Shown here one piece after another: positions 45,330-56,035 of a DNA stretch of 64,000 bases; the first letter of the stretch is position 1; the number at the start of each line of letters is the position of its first letter. Source of the DNA: Isochrysis galbana (taxonomy: Eukaryota; Haptophyta; Isochrysidales; Isochrysidaceae); NCBI GenBank assembly GCA_018136815.1, contig CM030935.1, positions 4,104,299 to 4,168,298 on the forward strand, in the 5' to 3' direction. Below the pieces are notes generated by a model. That model did not search any database and was not told the DNA's origin. It was given only the letters and a program-made list of their open reading frames with translations. The translations under genes were made by a program, and so were the position numbers.

Positions 45330-45500
45330 ATGACACTTCGAAAAGGTCCTTCCCTAGCCACCTCCACCTCCTCCCTCGCCACCTCCTCCGTCGTCGCCAC
45401 CTCCTTCACTAGAGGGTTTTTGCAGCGACTCAACGGGGACTCAAGAGTGGCCGAGTCAACAGGCTTGATTCCCCGTTGAGTCGCTGTTGAGTCGCTCTTG
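45330..45500. repeat. CCTCGCCAC tandem repeats
   Basis: Tandem CACCTCCTCCCTCGC-like units and GTTGAGTCGCT repeats. The same units occur at 46240-46310 and 46500-46670. They lie upstream of the DUF2237 gene and around the next ORF. Confidence 0.7.
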
Positions 45501-45580
45501 CAAAAGACCAAATCAGACGGCGGAGACCCAACAGAGGGCTTCTCAACCAATCTCGCGCCGCCAGAGCGCGTTGGCCAACG

Positions 45581-46114
45581 ATGCCCACCAGGCCCTTCAC
45601 GGCGCGAGAGCTGGAGGACTGCAGACTGGCCATGTTTCTGGCGCTGGAGGAGCGGAGAGCCAGGGCGCGCAAGAGGGCTCGCGACGGGCCGGACGCCGCC
45701 ACAGATGACTTCTGGGAACTCGCCTTTATGGTGGTGGCAGCGGAGGTGCTCATGCGGACGACGCGGTCTCGCATAGGGCCCGAGCGGCTCTCCATCGCAA
45801 GGCTGGAGCGGGAGGCTGCAGCAGCTGGCGGCGGCGACGGCGTGCTCACGCGCGACGTCTACGCGCGCTTTGGCGTGCGCCTCGTCGACCTGCGACGCTT
45901 CGTGGACGCGTTGGACATGCCTCCAGCCTCTAGGCATGCGTCTACGTGGTCGCCATGTGATGAGTGGCGAGGAAGCTGTTCGCCGACGCCACTGGGGCCT
46001 GTCTTCGCCTCGCGTCGGCGGCAGCTGCCTCCATGCATGGCAGGGCAAGCTGCGAGAGGGGGCGAGCGCACCTCATTGCTGGCCATCGCTGCGGGACGCG
46101 GAGACGCAGAGTAG
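45581..46114 (+). CDS. Hypothetical protein, possibly PIF/Harbinger transposase N-terminus
   Basis: A 177-codon frame from ATG 45581 (MPTRPFTARELEDCRLAMFL). The segment LTRDVYARFGVRLVDLRRFVDALDMPP resembles the 'F-R-x3-x-DL-x-L-x-x-x-L-x-x-P' region before the catalytic domain in Harbinger-type transposases. The catalytic part is missing. The last 50 codons are low complexity. GTTGAGTCGCT-type repeats lie on both sides (about 45470-45495 and 46205-46250), which would suit a small mobile element. Confidence 0.3.
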   Translation: MPTRPFTARELEDCRLAMFLALEERRARARKRARDGPDAATDDFWELAFMVVAAEVLMRTTRSRIGPERLSIARLEREAAAAGGGDGVLTRDVYARFGVRLVDLRRFVDALDMPPASRHASTWSPCDEWRGSCSPTPLGPVFASRRRQLPPCMAGQAARGGERTSLLAIAAGRGDAE

Positions 46115-46254
46115 ACCGTTGTTGGGTGCGCGCGCCGACCCAATAGCCCCCCACTAGAGAAGAAGAAGAGTCGAGTCTCAAGAACGACTCAACAGCGCGA
46201 CTTGACAAGTCGCCGCAGTTGAGTCAAAGTTGAGTCTCCGTTGAGTCGCTGCAA

Positions 46255-46784
46255 AAACTCTCGACTACCTCCTCTTTCGCCACCTCCTCCCTCGCCACCC
46301 CCTCCCTCGCCACTAAGGGGAAGGGAAAGGGGGCTCGGCGCTGGCGAAAGATCGACCTTGCAAGGACGATCGCCGGCAGCAGAGAGCGAAAACCAGCTCC
46401 GGTCCGCAGAATTGGTACATGTACTACGGTGTTTCTAGGACAACTAAGTTTATACTTAGTACTTAGTTCGCCCATGGGGGGGGCACCTGCTCTGCATGGG
46501 AGCCCCTCCCTCGCCACCTCCCTCGCCACCCCCTCCCTCGCCACCTCGCCACCCCCTCCCTCGCCACCCCCTCCCTCGCCACCTCCTCCCTCGCCACCTC
46601 CTCCGTCGTCGCCACCTCCTTCACTACCTCCTCTTTCGCCACCTCCTCCCTCGCCACCCCCTCCCTCGCCACGAAGGGGGCTCGGCGCTGGCGAAAGATC
46701 GACCTTGCAAGGACGATCGCCGGCAGCAGAGAGCGAAAACCAGCTCCAATCCGCAGAATGGGTACATGTACTACGGTATTTCTG
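46255..46784 (+). repeat. Imperfect tandem duplication of about 355 bp
   Basis: The block from TCTTTCGCCACCTCCTCCCT through GATCGACCTTGCAAGGACGA to TACATGTACTACGGT occurs at about 46268-46432 and again at 46628-46778. Each copy is followed by a retroposon head. The first carries a doubled ACTTAGT and loses the element after about 60 bp, so the duplication copied the 5' edge of the insertion. Confidence 0.75.
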
Positions 46785-48082
46785 AGACAACTAAGTTTAT
46801 ACTTAGTTCGCCCATGGGGGGGCACGAGCCCCCCTCTCTCTCCACTCCTCCCCTGCCATGGGGGAGGAACCACTCACTCTCATGGCACGCCTGATGGCCT
46901 GCAAGGAGCACACAGCCCTACGGACTCATTCCTCCCCCCACAGGACCGCTTGACTCGCCATACGACGCAACGTACGGCTAAAAATATACCCTTAAGGGGG
47001 ACGCGTGACGCGTGCAAATTTGACACACATTTTGCCGCAAAACTTTTCAAACTATCAATAAAACTGATAGGGTCATGGGGGCCCCGTGCCCCCCCCCCTC
47101 CATCGCAGACACCCCCTGGGTGGGCCTGCACACTCAACCTCAGCCCCTGCCTGCTGGCAGGGGCTGAGCTGACATCACACTGGCACAGACCCTCGCCGAG
47201 CGCGCATCGCGCGCCGCACGCATTCGCCTGCACTGGCCCCTGCTCGTACTGACCCCCCCCTCCACCACTGAGCCACAGACCACCTGAGCCGCCAGGAGGG
47301 CACCCAGGACCAGCGAGGCCAGCGAGGGAGAGGCAGGAGAGGCCAGGGGCCCAGCCCCAGCCTCCACTGCCCCCTGAGCTGGCCCAGCTGGCCCTCTGGG
47401 GGGGCCCGAGGGTCCCCTCAGAGGGGTGCCATGGCGCGCGCAGGCATCGCACGCCCGTAGGAGAACGAAGAGAACCGCGAGAAAAGAACGACAAAAAAAA
47501 CGACGCGATCTGACCCAAGAAAAGGTAAGACTCACGCCTGTTTACGGTATGTTTACAAGCCGACACCCCGAGCGACACACGAATGCCGCGAAGACGCGGA
47601 GATACTTGAAAAAGACGCGAGGAGAGGGGGCCGAGACCTCCCAGGGGCACGAAGTGTCACATGCAACAGGCGTTTACGTTTGTTTTGCCACAGGAACACC
47701 ACACCAGCAGGTCTGCCCCAGCCCACCCCCTGCACTTGGCCCGTTGTAGTGCACGCGGGCCCCCCCCCCGATACCAAAAACAAAGGAATGAAGGGGGTGG
47801 TGTAAGGGAGTGAGTAAACTGGGGTATAGGCGATGTCGTGAGTGAGTACCGTGAGTACGTGGACTGTATAGCTAGCGTGAGTAGCCCGAATCTTCAGAAG
47901 TTTTATTATTGCCGCAAAACTTTTGCAAAACTTTTGCGCAAAACTTTGGGGGTTCGGGCACAAAACCTTTACCAGGCCCTACCCGTTAGGCATCAGGCAT
48001 GGCGGGATTCCGGCGGGGACTGAAACGTTATGTCCAATTAGGTAGTGGGGTTGACTAGGATATAACATTGATTATTATTCTT
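46785..48082 (+). mobile_element. SINE-like retroposon (A head, A tail) split by a B-type retroposon
   Basis: CTACGGTATTTCTG at 46771-46784 and 48083-48096 is a 14-bp target-site duplication. The head is CAACTAAGTTTATACTTAGT. The tail is AGGATATAACATTGATTATT. Removing the nested element and its duplication leaves about 420 bp, so this copy is internally shorter than the 860-bp copies. Confidence 0.8.
47048..47908 (+). mobile_element. B-type SINE-like retroposon, nested
   Basis: An 861-bp element is flanked by the perfect 16-bp duplication TTGCCGCAAAACTTTT at 47032-47047 and 47909-47924. The head starts CAAACTATCAATAAAACTGA (stem CTATCA/TGATAG), then a GGGGGCC...GCCCCC hairpin. The tail is GTAGCCCGAATCTTCAGAAG plus TTTTATTA. 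This copy defines the exact ends of the B family. Confidence 0.9.
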
Positions 48083-48120
48083 CTACGGTATTTCTGGGAG
48101 GACAATGAACAATGAAGTCT

Positions 48121-48182
48121 ATCCTAAGGCCTAAGGGCTAAGGCCTAAGGGCTAAGGGCTAAGGCTAAGGGCTAAGGCAGGC
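48121..48182 (+). repeat. CTAAGG(G/C) short tandem repeats
   Basis: CTAAGGCCTAAGGGCTAAGG units repeat over about 60 bp with small length changes. They resemble degenerate telomere-type repeats but are interstitial. Confidence 0.7.
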
Positions 48183-48479
48183 GTGACCAATGACCAACGC
48201 TACGACCAACGACAAGGAAGCTTTTGTCGAAAAGTATCGCAATGGCGGCTTTGGTGCCTGGAAGCTCCAGCGCAACATCTTTGGTTATCCAACCAAGCGC
48301 GAAGCACTTCGTGGAGCGAGGCAGCGCGAGAAACTTACCACCGCCGTCTGTGAACGCCCGTTACTGTGAAACGGAATATAAATAACCGTCCACTCACCAA
48401 CGATCAAGCCAACCCACCTCTTGCCGTAACAACAAAACTTGCTTCCCGCGTGCGCAGCATAAGAACGAGTGAGCCGGAG

Positions 48480-48725
48480 AACAGCGTGAGGCGGGAACGG
48501 AGAGCGAGGGAGAGAGAGAGGGACATTGGAGAGAGGGAGAAAGGGATAGGGAGGGAGAGAGGGAGAGGGGAGGGAGGGAGAGGGAGGGCGGGCGGGAGGG
48601 CGGAGGAGTGAGGGGGCGGGAGGGTGTGTGTGAGGGGGAGAGGGAGAGGGAGAGGGGGAGGGAGGGAGGGAGAAAGAGGGCAAGAGGGAGGGAGGGAGGG
48701 TGGGTGGGAGGGAGACAGAGGGAGC
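48480..48725. repeat. GA-rich tract upstream of the SANT gene
   Basis: About 250 bp of GAGAGAGGGAGGGAG-type sequence, one of several purine-rich stretches found just upstream of genes in this window (also 22450-22740, 34395-34570, 54720-54850). Confidence 0.7.
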
Positions 48726-48828
48726 GGCGGGCGGCACGGACGAGCTGGGTCGAGGTGGCCCGGGACAGTGCGACAGAGCTAGCCGCGCTCTGGTGGTAGA
48801 GCGGCAATAGTCGCCTGCGCCAGGCAAA

Positions 48829-51800
48829 ATGGAGGAGGACCGCGACTGGGTGCCCGATGAGCACGTATCAGACGATGAGGAGGGGGACGAGGATGAGGGG
48901 GAGGACGAGGATGAGGAGGACGAAGGTGGCGCAGATGGCAGTGACGGCCAGCACTCTACACAGCCAGAGGCGGAAGGGGATGGCAGCGCGGGTGGGATAA
49001 GAGAGGGCAGCGCGGGGCAGACTTCTTCCAACGACCAACAGGAAGACAAGGAGGAACCGGGAGAGGAGGAGGAGGAAGAAGATGAAGTGGAAGACGATGA
49101 CGACGATAATGATGGTGACGACGATGAAGGTGACGATGATGACGACAATGATGAAGGCGGGGGTGATGATGACGACGAGGAGGCTGATGGAAACCGTACG
49201 TCGGCTTTTGAAAGCGCTGCTGTCATCCTTGGCGGACTTGATGAGGAGGAAGACGACGAGGAAGCAGACGACGAATGGCTTCCGGCCAATATTGCTAGCC
49301 CAGTTCGTTCTTCGGCCCGCCTCCATGCGGCAGGCTGCTCCAGGTCTGCATCGCGCAAGCCCACAGGAGCTCTGCGAGGATGCGATGCCAATTCTTCATT
49401 CCACTTGTCAACACCAACCCGAGTCACTCGGTCACGCGTCGCGACACCTGGTGGGTGCGGAAGCATGGCTAATGTAGGAGGCAAGAGAGAGGGTCGTGGT
49501 CGTGAGGGCGCTGCCCAGCGCTCTTTGCACGGTGCAGCGACGCCTTTGCGTTCTTCACCCACAAGGACTCCTGGACGAACTCTGACCCCTAGTCGGCGTG
49601 AGCGTGACGCTGAACCTCAGTCCGACGGGGCAATAGCCAAGCGCACCCGTGCCAACTACTCATTGCATGAGCAGCAGCTCGAAGAATTGGAAGCGCTCTT
49701 ACAGACCGAGTCCTCTCCACCGCCCTCTCCTCGATCGAGCTTACGTGCGCCTGCTGACTTTGCTGAAGATGAGGAGGACCTTGAATGGCGCCGATTCTTG
49801 CTCGAAATCCGCCAGGAAGGTGCGGTACAAATGGAACCAGCCAATGACTCCCGCCCGGGCGGAGCGGCTCGCAGCTCGGCCGCCAGTGGCGTCGGGCGCG
49901 TTGGCACAGCGTCTGGCACACGTGGCAAGGGCCGGGCTGGGGCGCATGTCGAGGAAGAAGAGGAGGAAGAGGACCGGGACTATTCCTACCTTGCCGATAC
50001 GGGTGCATTGGATGATTCCGACGAGGAATGGGATGACCCAGACGTATCCATTCCGATGGATGAGGTTCAGGAGTTGTTGGCAGACACAGCTGTCTTGCGA
50101 CAGTCTGCTCGGCGGAGCCGAGGCCTTGCTGCAGCAGGGAGTGAAGATCGTTTGATAGCTTCCGTGGAGGAGGATGACGCTAGTGTCCAAGGGCCACGCA
50201 CTTCTAGCAGTGGTCAGCCCGCCCGCTTATTCACACCGGAGCAGATCCGGCACTTGCAGGTGCAATTGCACGTCCATATGCAACTGTTGGTTCAAGGAAT
50301 GCTGCTAGCACGGAAAGCCATGGAGATCGAGCCGGCGTACTTGCAGTTGGCAATGCTTCCGTATGGCATGCTGGCGGAGTTGTGCACTTATTGCGATATT
50401 ACAGCAGCGTACAAGCAGCTTCGCCGGCGGCCCACATATGCGACGCTACTCGCTAATGCCTCGATGCCCGAGGAAGGCAGCGTCGAGAGCTCAAACGAGG
50501 AACTCGATGCCAACGCAGCTGATGCGAGTGACTTGCCGTCCATCTTCACAGTGCCTGGGCTCCCTAAAATTGCGGAGCTACTACTCAGCCACTCGCTCGG
50601 GTTGAAGCGCTTGTACGACGCTCCAGACGCGAAAATGCGCGAGGCGCTCGCGAGGGATCTGGCCGAGAAGAGCGCCGAGAGGGAAGGTTTCCCGCTTCAA
50701 CAGGAGATGACACGGCTCGCTCCCCACCTGAATCAGCGGTATCTTCCGCGCCGTGAGCAGGCAACCTCGAAGTCAACCTTCTGTACGGCAGAAGACCACT
50801 TGCTTGCGCTAGGGCTACGTAGGTACGGGTTGGGGCGGCTTGATCTGATCCGCGCCAATCTGTTGCCATCGAAATCGATGGAAGCGATTGAGTCGCGCTA
50901 TCGTTCGAAGACGACCCGTCGCGCGAGGGACAACCCTATACAGCTTGCAAGAGCAGAATGCTTGGCTGCGTCCCTGACGCCGGCGGAGGACACTGCATTA
51001 GTCAGCGCTGTGAAGAGGCACGGGGAGAATTGGCCGCTTATTCGCATGAAAATCTTATCTCACAGAAGTGAAAAGCAACTCCAAGAGGCTTGGAAATACC
51101 GGCTGAAGCCTGGTGCGATGCTAGCACCGCTGCCTCTGCCAGAGAGGCCACAGGTTTTCGGACAAGCCTTCTCGGCTGCCGTCACAGCTGCAGCCGCTTC
51201 CAGTGCCAATGCCATGAGGGCCCCGTCATCTACATCCTCGTCCATGCCCCCGCCTCCACCAAGAGCACCGACCGTACGCGTGAGCGCCCATGGCGCCGTG
51301 CCACGTGGGCGGGTGCCACAAGATCGCCAGCTGTTCGAGCCTAGGGTGTCTTACGACCAACCTGCGCGCACTCAATCCCCGGTCGCTTCTAGCACATCGC
51401 CGACGGCCGTAAGTCCTCCATCTCTTGGCAATGCATCCAATGAAGGCCGATTGATTAGCAGCACACGAGTTAGCGGGGATCAGGCGGTGTCGCACATCGG
51501 CTTCGCTGTGGATGAGCTATCGTCGAGTGATGGTGGAGACAGCGAGCCCGGAGATGGCGTCGACACAACCAATGAGTCGACAACCCATGAGTCATTGCGG
51601 CAGGCAAATGAAGGAGCATTTGCTGTTGATGAGCTTTCCTCAAGCGACGGCGAGTATGAGAAAGAGGGCGAGCTAGCCAGAGCAAACAAAGAACGGACAA
51701 TATTGGCAATGGCCAGTGGCCGTGCGATGGGTTTCAGCGACCCCAACCATGAATCAGCTCGTACCGCAACCGGCGAGCAGCAAGGCGCGACGTCTCCATC

Positions 51801-52011
51801 GCACGCATCACATCCTTCGTCCATCTCCATCCCTCTCCGCCCTAATACCGCCCCAACTGAGGAAGGAGATCGCGCCATCGCCGAGGCCATGCAAAAGTGT
51901 GGCGGTAATGCTGTCGCAGCACGCGACAGCTTACTTGCGGCAGGCGTGATCCACTTCTCATATACTACGCGAGCACTTCGTAGGCGATGTGAGGAGCTCG
52001 CCCTATTTTGA
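48829..52011 (+). CDS. GON4L-like nuclear protein with tandem SANT/Myb domains
   Basis: Single frame of 1060 aa starting at ATG 48829. Aa 1-150 are strongly acidic (Asp/Glu runs). Near aa 467, FTPEQIRHLQVQLHVHMQLLVQ matches the conserved helix of GON-4-like proteins. At about aa 646-760 two SANT/Myb repeats follow: FCTAEDHLLALGLRRYGLGR...IRANLLPSKS, then LTPAEDTALVSAVKRHGENW...HRSEKQLQEAWK. The motif FAVDELSSSDG occurs twice (about aa 892 and 931). The end (about aa 1011-1060) has a small helical fold with KCGGNAVAARDSLL. Such proteins are transcriptional co-repressors or chromatin factors in animals and plants. An intron inside the long frame cannot be excluded. Confidence 0.8.
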   Translation: MEEDRDWVPDEHVSDDEEGDEDEGEDEDEEDEGGADGSDGQHSTQPEAEGDGSAGGIREGSAGQTSSNDQQEDKEEPGEEEEEEDEVEDDDDDNDGDDDEGDDDDDNDEGGGDDDDEEADGNRTSAFESAAVILGGLDEEEDDEEADDEWLPANIASPVRSSARLHAAGCSRSASRKPTGALRGCDANSSFHLSTPTRVTRSRVATPGGCGSMANVGGKREGRGREGAAQRSLHGAATPLRSSPTRTPGRTLTPSRRERDAEPQSDGAIAKRTRANYSLHEQQLEELEALLQTESSPPPSPRSSLRAPADFAEDEEDLEWRRFLLEIRQEGAVQMEPANDSRPGGAARSSAASGVGRVGTASGTRGKGRAGAHVEEEEEEEDRDYSYLADTGALDDSDEEWDDPDVSIPMDEVQELLADTAVLRQSARRSRGLAAAGSEDRLIASVEEDDASVQGPRTSSSGQPARLFTPEQIRHLQVQLHVHMQLLVQGMLLARKAMEIEPAYLQLAMLPYGMLAELCTYCDITAAYKQLRRRPTYATLLANASMPEEGSVESSNEELDANAADASDLPSIFTVPGLPKIAELLLSHSLGLKRLYDAPDAKMREALARDLAEKSAEREGFPLQQEMTRLAPHLNQRYLPRREQATSKSTFCTAEDHLLALGLRRYGLGRLDLIRANLLPSKSMEAIESRYRSKTTRRARDNPIQLARAECLAASLTPAEDTALVSAVKRHGENWPLIRMKILSHRSEKQLQEAWKYRLKPGAMLAPLPLPERPQVFGQAFSAAVTAAAASSANAMRAPSSTSSSMPPPPPRAPTVRVSAHGAVPRGRVPQDRQLFEPRVSYDQPARTQSPVASSTSPTAVSPPSLGNASNEGRLISSTRVSGDQAVSHIGFAVDELSSSDGGDSEPGDGVDTTNESTTHESLRQANEGAFAVDELSSSDGEYEKEGELARANKERTILAMASGRAMGFSDPNHESARTATGEQQGATSPSHASHPSSISIPLRPNTAPTEEGDRAIAEAMQKCGGNAVAARDSLLAAGVIHFSYTTRALRRRCEELALF

Positions 52012-52330
52012 TTGGCCCTAACGGTGGCGGCGGTGGAGTGAGAGAGCAGCGGTGCATCACGGATCATACACACCCAAGCCACACCTATGACCTTAGCGCG
52101 CCACGCACCGCACTCTTCTGTCACATGTGCTTACTAGTTTCAATAATAAAACAAATGTGAGTATTAGTGCCGCTACTACCACTAGCCTTGCACCAACACG
52201 TCAGGCCACGATACACGTGACCGCGCTAGGGGCGGTGTATATTTTCACTATCACTAGCCCATTCAGTAGTCACTGGACCAGGCCTCAGCGAGGCAGGAGC
52301 GCTATCACAACCTATATGGTTTATTAACCA

Positions 52331-52965
52331 TCAACTATCGTTAAAACGGTAGGGTCATGGAGCTCGCCACGCTCCCCTCTTCTCTCCCCGACCACCCCGC
52401 CGCGCCGGCCGACCAAGACATGGAGGACGCCATGCAGCCGTACCGTCCGACACCGAGGACCACGCTAGCTCAGGTGCTCGCGAGCCCCTGCTCGAGCCCA
52501 GACAAGAACGCCACACCAGCCACAACGAGCAAGCCACCACACACAAACCTGCACCACCAAACGCCCGCAGTACGCACACCGGACCAGAAAGAGCACCAAC
52601 ACTCTTCCTCCCTTAGGGAAAGCCTCCGGGCTGGGCCCCTACAACGCCGCGGCGCTGGTCTCGTGTCTCGTGTGCAAGCACGAGGCACAGCCCCGGCCGG
52701 TCAGCCGGTCATACAGAGCACCAAACACACAAGCAGTACTATCCTTGCCCAAGCCCGCCTTCCTACCTTCCTCTGCCTCTGCTGACGGGTTTGAGCCCGT
52801 CAGTGTCTCCGAAGTCGTTCCTACCGCCGCGCCTACCGCCGGCTTGGTCCCCTCCTCATTGCCCTTAGACCCTTTGGCCTCTGGCCTCTGGGTCAGCCCA
52901 ATTCCAATTCGTCATACAGATGCAGACCCGGGAGGCGGAGGCGATGTTGCAAAAAGCCGCGCTTA
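52331..52965 (+). mobile_element. LINE-like 5' end with head hairpin and ORF1-like start
   Basis: CTATCG-TTAAAA-CGGTAG at 52335-52352 is the B-type head hairpin. It is followed by GGGTCATGGAGC; the ATG at 52357 opens 142 codons (MELATLPSSLPDHPAAPADQ...), rich in Pro/Thr/Ser as in retrotransposon ORF1 starts. From 52740 the block GCCCAAGCCCGCCTTCCTAC...GTCAGTGTCTCCGAAGTCG matches 58655-58790. It looks like an internally deleted element. Confidence 0.5.
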
Positions 52966-53436
52966 AGAAGAAGTGAAGCCTCCACACCCTCCTTTATTGG
53001 GGAGGGGGAGGGAGGGGAAGGGTAGGAATTATACCCGAGATGTGGGGTTGCCAACGAAAAAAACAGACATGCGAGGTTGCGGCCTCTGACCGCTGAGAGC
53101 AAGCGCACAGGCGGATGGCTCAGCGAGGGCGAGGGGGATCAAGCGACCGCCGCCATCGGCCTCGTGTCCGATTTTTCTTCCCCTATAGTTAGCGTGTTGC
53201 AAAGTCAAAGCCGACTCGTGCCCGAGGAAATTTTCAGTACTGGATAGTGGCGTTCAAGAGACACTCGTCGCTCCTCACGTGGGGGCAAGTAGGGGGCAAG
53301 CACCATAGATAGGTACCGCAGGGAAGGGGGATGCCCGCAAGACGGGCCATCGCAACAATACAACGATAGATTGGGGGAGGGTCACATATCGTAGTGTAAC
53401 GTGCACGGCAGGCATGCCGTTGAGTGCCCGGCTTCC
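52966..53436. other. Spacer, no gene called
   Basis: A short GGAGGGGGAGGGAGGGG tract at 52998-53015 is followed by sequence without domains. It probably contains the 3' flank of the reductase gene. Confidence 0.3.
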
Positions 53437-54243
53437 TCAGTACTTGTACACCTCGCACTCACGGTACCCAGTCTTTGCCAAGAGCCCCCCAAATGGCCCA
53501 GGAGACTTGATTACTCGTCCGACGGCGTCTTTGAGCTTTTGTCGTCGCAGTCCGGCCCAATCCTCAACAAATGCGTCAGTTCCACACACCAATATCATCG
53601 TGTCGCCACCTTCAGCTCCATTCGGGGGCAAGGCTTCCCGCGCCATATCCACAGAGCCCCTGCCCAGAGCCCCTTGCCAATCTGTCGGTGGGTTTGGGCC
53701 GGTTAAGGAGTAAGTTACTCTGAGGCGCCCGCCTGGCCAACCTGCTGCCAACTCATCGAGCTCAGCCTTCAATAGAATATCATCAGGTGATCGATTGAAG
53801 TTGAGAAGCCAGACTTGCGTGCGGTCCTCCTCGTCATTGCGCAATATGCGGAGTATCTGCACAAATGGCGCGATCCCGGTGCCACAACTCAGCAGACCCA
53901 GTCGTTTCCACCGCCGCGACACCGATGGAGACCCATGGATGGTGCGCGATGGCTTGACCTTCACCTCAACCTCTTCCCCGACACGCAGCGAGCACAGCGT
54001 GTCAGACACCCCCCCCATGGGTCGAGGTGAGTAGTGCTTCACAAGAAGGTCCAAGGTTTGATGCGCCGGATGCGAGACTGGCGAGTACGATTTCTCAACA
54101 GAGTGATGGAGGACCTTGATACCTGTCGGTATTTGCGCCGCGCCGGGCGGAGTGCTCCATCCCGGCGGCAGAGCGAAGCGGAGCAGCCAGGAGTCGGCTG
54201 AGGCGGCACACCGACTGAGCAGCCGAAACCGCCTCACGGCCAT
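53437..54243 (-). CDS. Cytochrome-b5-reductase-like FAD/NAD(P)H oxidoreductase
   Basis: Frame of 268 aa from ATG 54243. KSYSPVSHP near aa 55 is the FAD-binding R-x-Y-S/T element in a variant form, with KHYSPRPMGGVSDTL next. GLLSCGTGIAPFVQILR is the nucleotide-binding glycine motif. DTMILVCGTDAF precedes the C-terminal GYRECEVYKY, close to the usual end of this family. Members move electrons from NADH or NADPH to cytochrome b5 or similar haem proteins. The frame is open for a further 46 codons upstream without an ATG, so an upstream exon with a targeting peptide is possible. The family is clear; cell location is not. Confidence 0.8.
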   Translation of the reverse strand: MAVRRFRLLSRCAASADSWLLRFALPPGWSTPPGAAQIPTGIKVLHHSVEKSYSPVSHPAHQTLDLLVKHYSPRPMGGVSDTLCSLRVGEEVEVKVKPSRTIHGSPSVSRRWKRLGLLSCGTGIAPFVQILRILRNDEEDRTQVWLLNFNRSPDDILLKAELDELAAGWPGGRLRVTYSLTGPNPPTDWQGALGRGSVDMAREALPPNGAEGGDTMILVCGTDAFVEDWAGLRRQKLKDAVGRVIKSPGPFGGLLAKTGYRECEVYKY

Positions 54244-55094
54244 GCAGGCGCCGAGCGCCCGTCGGCTGGGTGTAAGGGGCGGGAGTCGCTCTAGGAATGA
54301 GACCGGCACGCGGTGTGGGCGGCGATGTGAGACAACGTCGGAGGAAAGGAAGTCCCCCCGGTGTCGAACGGTGAAGACCACCGTGCAGCACGAGCTGGAC
54401 TGGGGGCGGGACGCGGGCGCCGAGCCAGAAGCACGGCCGCCAAATTTGCGATCTTCCCGTCCCCCCTAGTCGGTATCTCTCTCTCTCTCTCCATCCCCCC
54501 CATCGGTATCTCTCCCCTCACGCTCTCTCCCTCCGTCTGGCGCGCGCGCGCTCTCTCCGATGCACAAGGCGGTGGTGGCGGAGGGCAAGCGGAGCGAGGG
54601 GCCTAGCGAGCTTGCGGGCCGTTGCCTGCGCGCGAAGGAGGCCGAGTACACGGTTGAGATCAGCTCTGACCCGCCCCGACAGCTCACAGTCTCACAATCG
54701 CTGCTCTGGCAGTGCGTGCACACGGCGTGAGAAGAGAGCGGGAGGAGGGAGATCAGATAGGACGGAGAGGGAGAGAGGGAAGGGGGAGCGAGGAAGAGGG
54801 AGGGAGGCGGGAGGGGGGCGGGGCGGTGGCAGAGAGAGAAGCGGAGGGCGAACGAGTGAACGAACCAATGGAGGAACAATCAAGGGGATGAATACGGAAA
54901 GTATTCTCGTCCAACGCCCGCTGTCCATCGCTCTGGCTCCAGACGCATCCTCCATACCAGATTGATCATCATCCTGCTATTCTGACCTCATTCCCGCTGT
55001 TTTGTATCTCAGATGGGCGGTCGCGCCGTCTCTCCAGCCAAAACGGCTGTCAGGGGACGTGGTCCAGATGCGTGTGGGAGATCGTTGTGTCGTG
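54244..55094. other. Upstream region of the reductase, purine-rich, no gene called
   Basis: CT repeats at 54480-54495 and a GA-rich tract at 54735-54850 dominate. No domain is seen. The end abuts the sequence gap. Confidence 0.3.
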
Positions 55095-55194
55095 NNNNNN
55101 NNNNNNNNNNNNNNNNNNNNNNNNNNNNNNNNNNNNNNNNNNNNNNNNNNNNNNNNNNNNNNNNNNNNNNNNNNNNNNNNNNNNNNNNNNNNNN
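55095..55194. other. Assembly gap (100 N)
   Basis: Exactly 100 undetermined bases, a conventional scaffold gap of unknown true size. Frames reported across it are meaningless. Confidence 1.
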
Positions 55195-55435
55195 CGTGAA
55201 GAACCCTGCCCAGATCCTCCTACCTCCTATCTATCTATGGATGGTTGGGCCATCGGGCCATCGCTTTGCCTCGGCATGTCCTCTGCGGCCCCCCGTGTCG
55301 CATCCGCGATCGACCTTTTTGTTTTAGAAGTTGTTTGCGTTTCTATGTTCCCCCCCCTTTGCAGGTTGCAGGCTAGCCACGAGTTACCGTCGCAGGGTCC
55401 TACATTCGTCCATTCGCCCTTGTTGCCCTCGCCTG

Positions 55436-56035
55436 ATGAAGTCGTCTCAATGCGAGCTGCTGCGCGAGATGGCGCAGGGTGCGAGGGAGCGAAAAGCTTG
55501 CAAGATGAACGCGCAAGCACTCTTCCTCGATCGCGGCTATTTTCGGCAGCGATGTGACCGCACCTTCTTTCGATGCTCATCGCTGCGGCGGGTCTGCGCG
55601 AGCGGAGCCACCTTCGTTGAAGACTACGCCTTCGAAGGCTGCGTAGAGCTGCGCACGCTCACATTGGGTCCGTGCGTCCACATCTCCCAGCTCATCGGCT
55701 GCGGTGCGCTCCGTCAGATGGCCGTGCACATGTCGAGCGCGCCGGCCACAGACTGGAAGTGGATGTCTCGGATGGCCACCTACATGCACCCGCGGCTCAC
55801 ACTGCACCTGCTCGGGTGCAATGAACGACCACCCGTGGCCTGCCGCGTCGCGGCGGGGGTGTGCGTCCTCCCCGTGACGCACCAAGAGGCCGTCCGAAGG
55901 ATCCAGGAGGCGGTGAAGCACGCGTGCTATGCGCCCGGGGGGAAGTTTTATCGGGCGTGCCAACTCCGATTCGAAGCTAATTTGGCAGCTGCGCATGCTT
56001 CTCCCAAAGTTGGAGGCGCCTTCTTACAGCCATGA
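55436..56035 (+). CDS. LRR_5 (BspA-type) leucine-rich-repeat-like protein
   Basis: Frame of 199 aa from ATG 55436. RCSSLRRVCASGATFVEDYAFEGCVELRTLTLG has the C-x-S-L-x-x-V...I/V-x-x-x-A-F-x-G-C-x-x-L-x-x-L pattern of BspA-like repeats; only one and a half repeats remain recognisable. The rest is unassigned. An in-frame extension of 35 codons upstream is possible but lies near the gap. Such proteins are often multi-copy in algae and protists. Function unknown. Confidence 0.5.
   Translation: MKSSQCELLREMAQGARERKACKMNAQALFLDRGYFRQRCDRTFFRCSSLRRVCASGATFVEDYAFEGCVELRTLTLGPCVHISQLIGCGALRQMAVHMSSAPATDWKWMSRMATYMHPRLTLHLLGCNERPPVACRVAAGVCVLPVTHQEAVRRIQEAVKHACYAPGGKFYRACQLRFEANLAAAHASPKVGGAFLQP

Noticed and set aside
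55002..55557. Frames running across the run of N
   Set aside because: Undetermined bases give no coding evidence.
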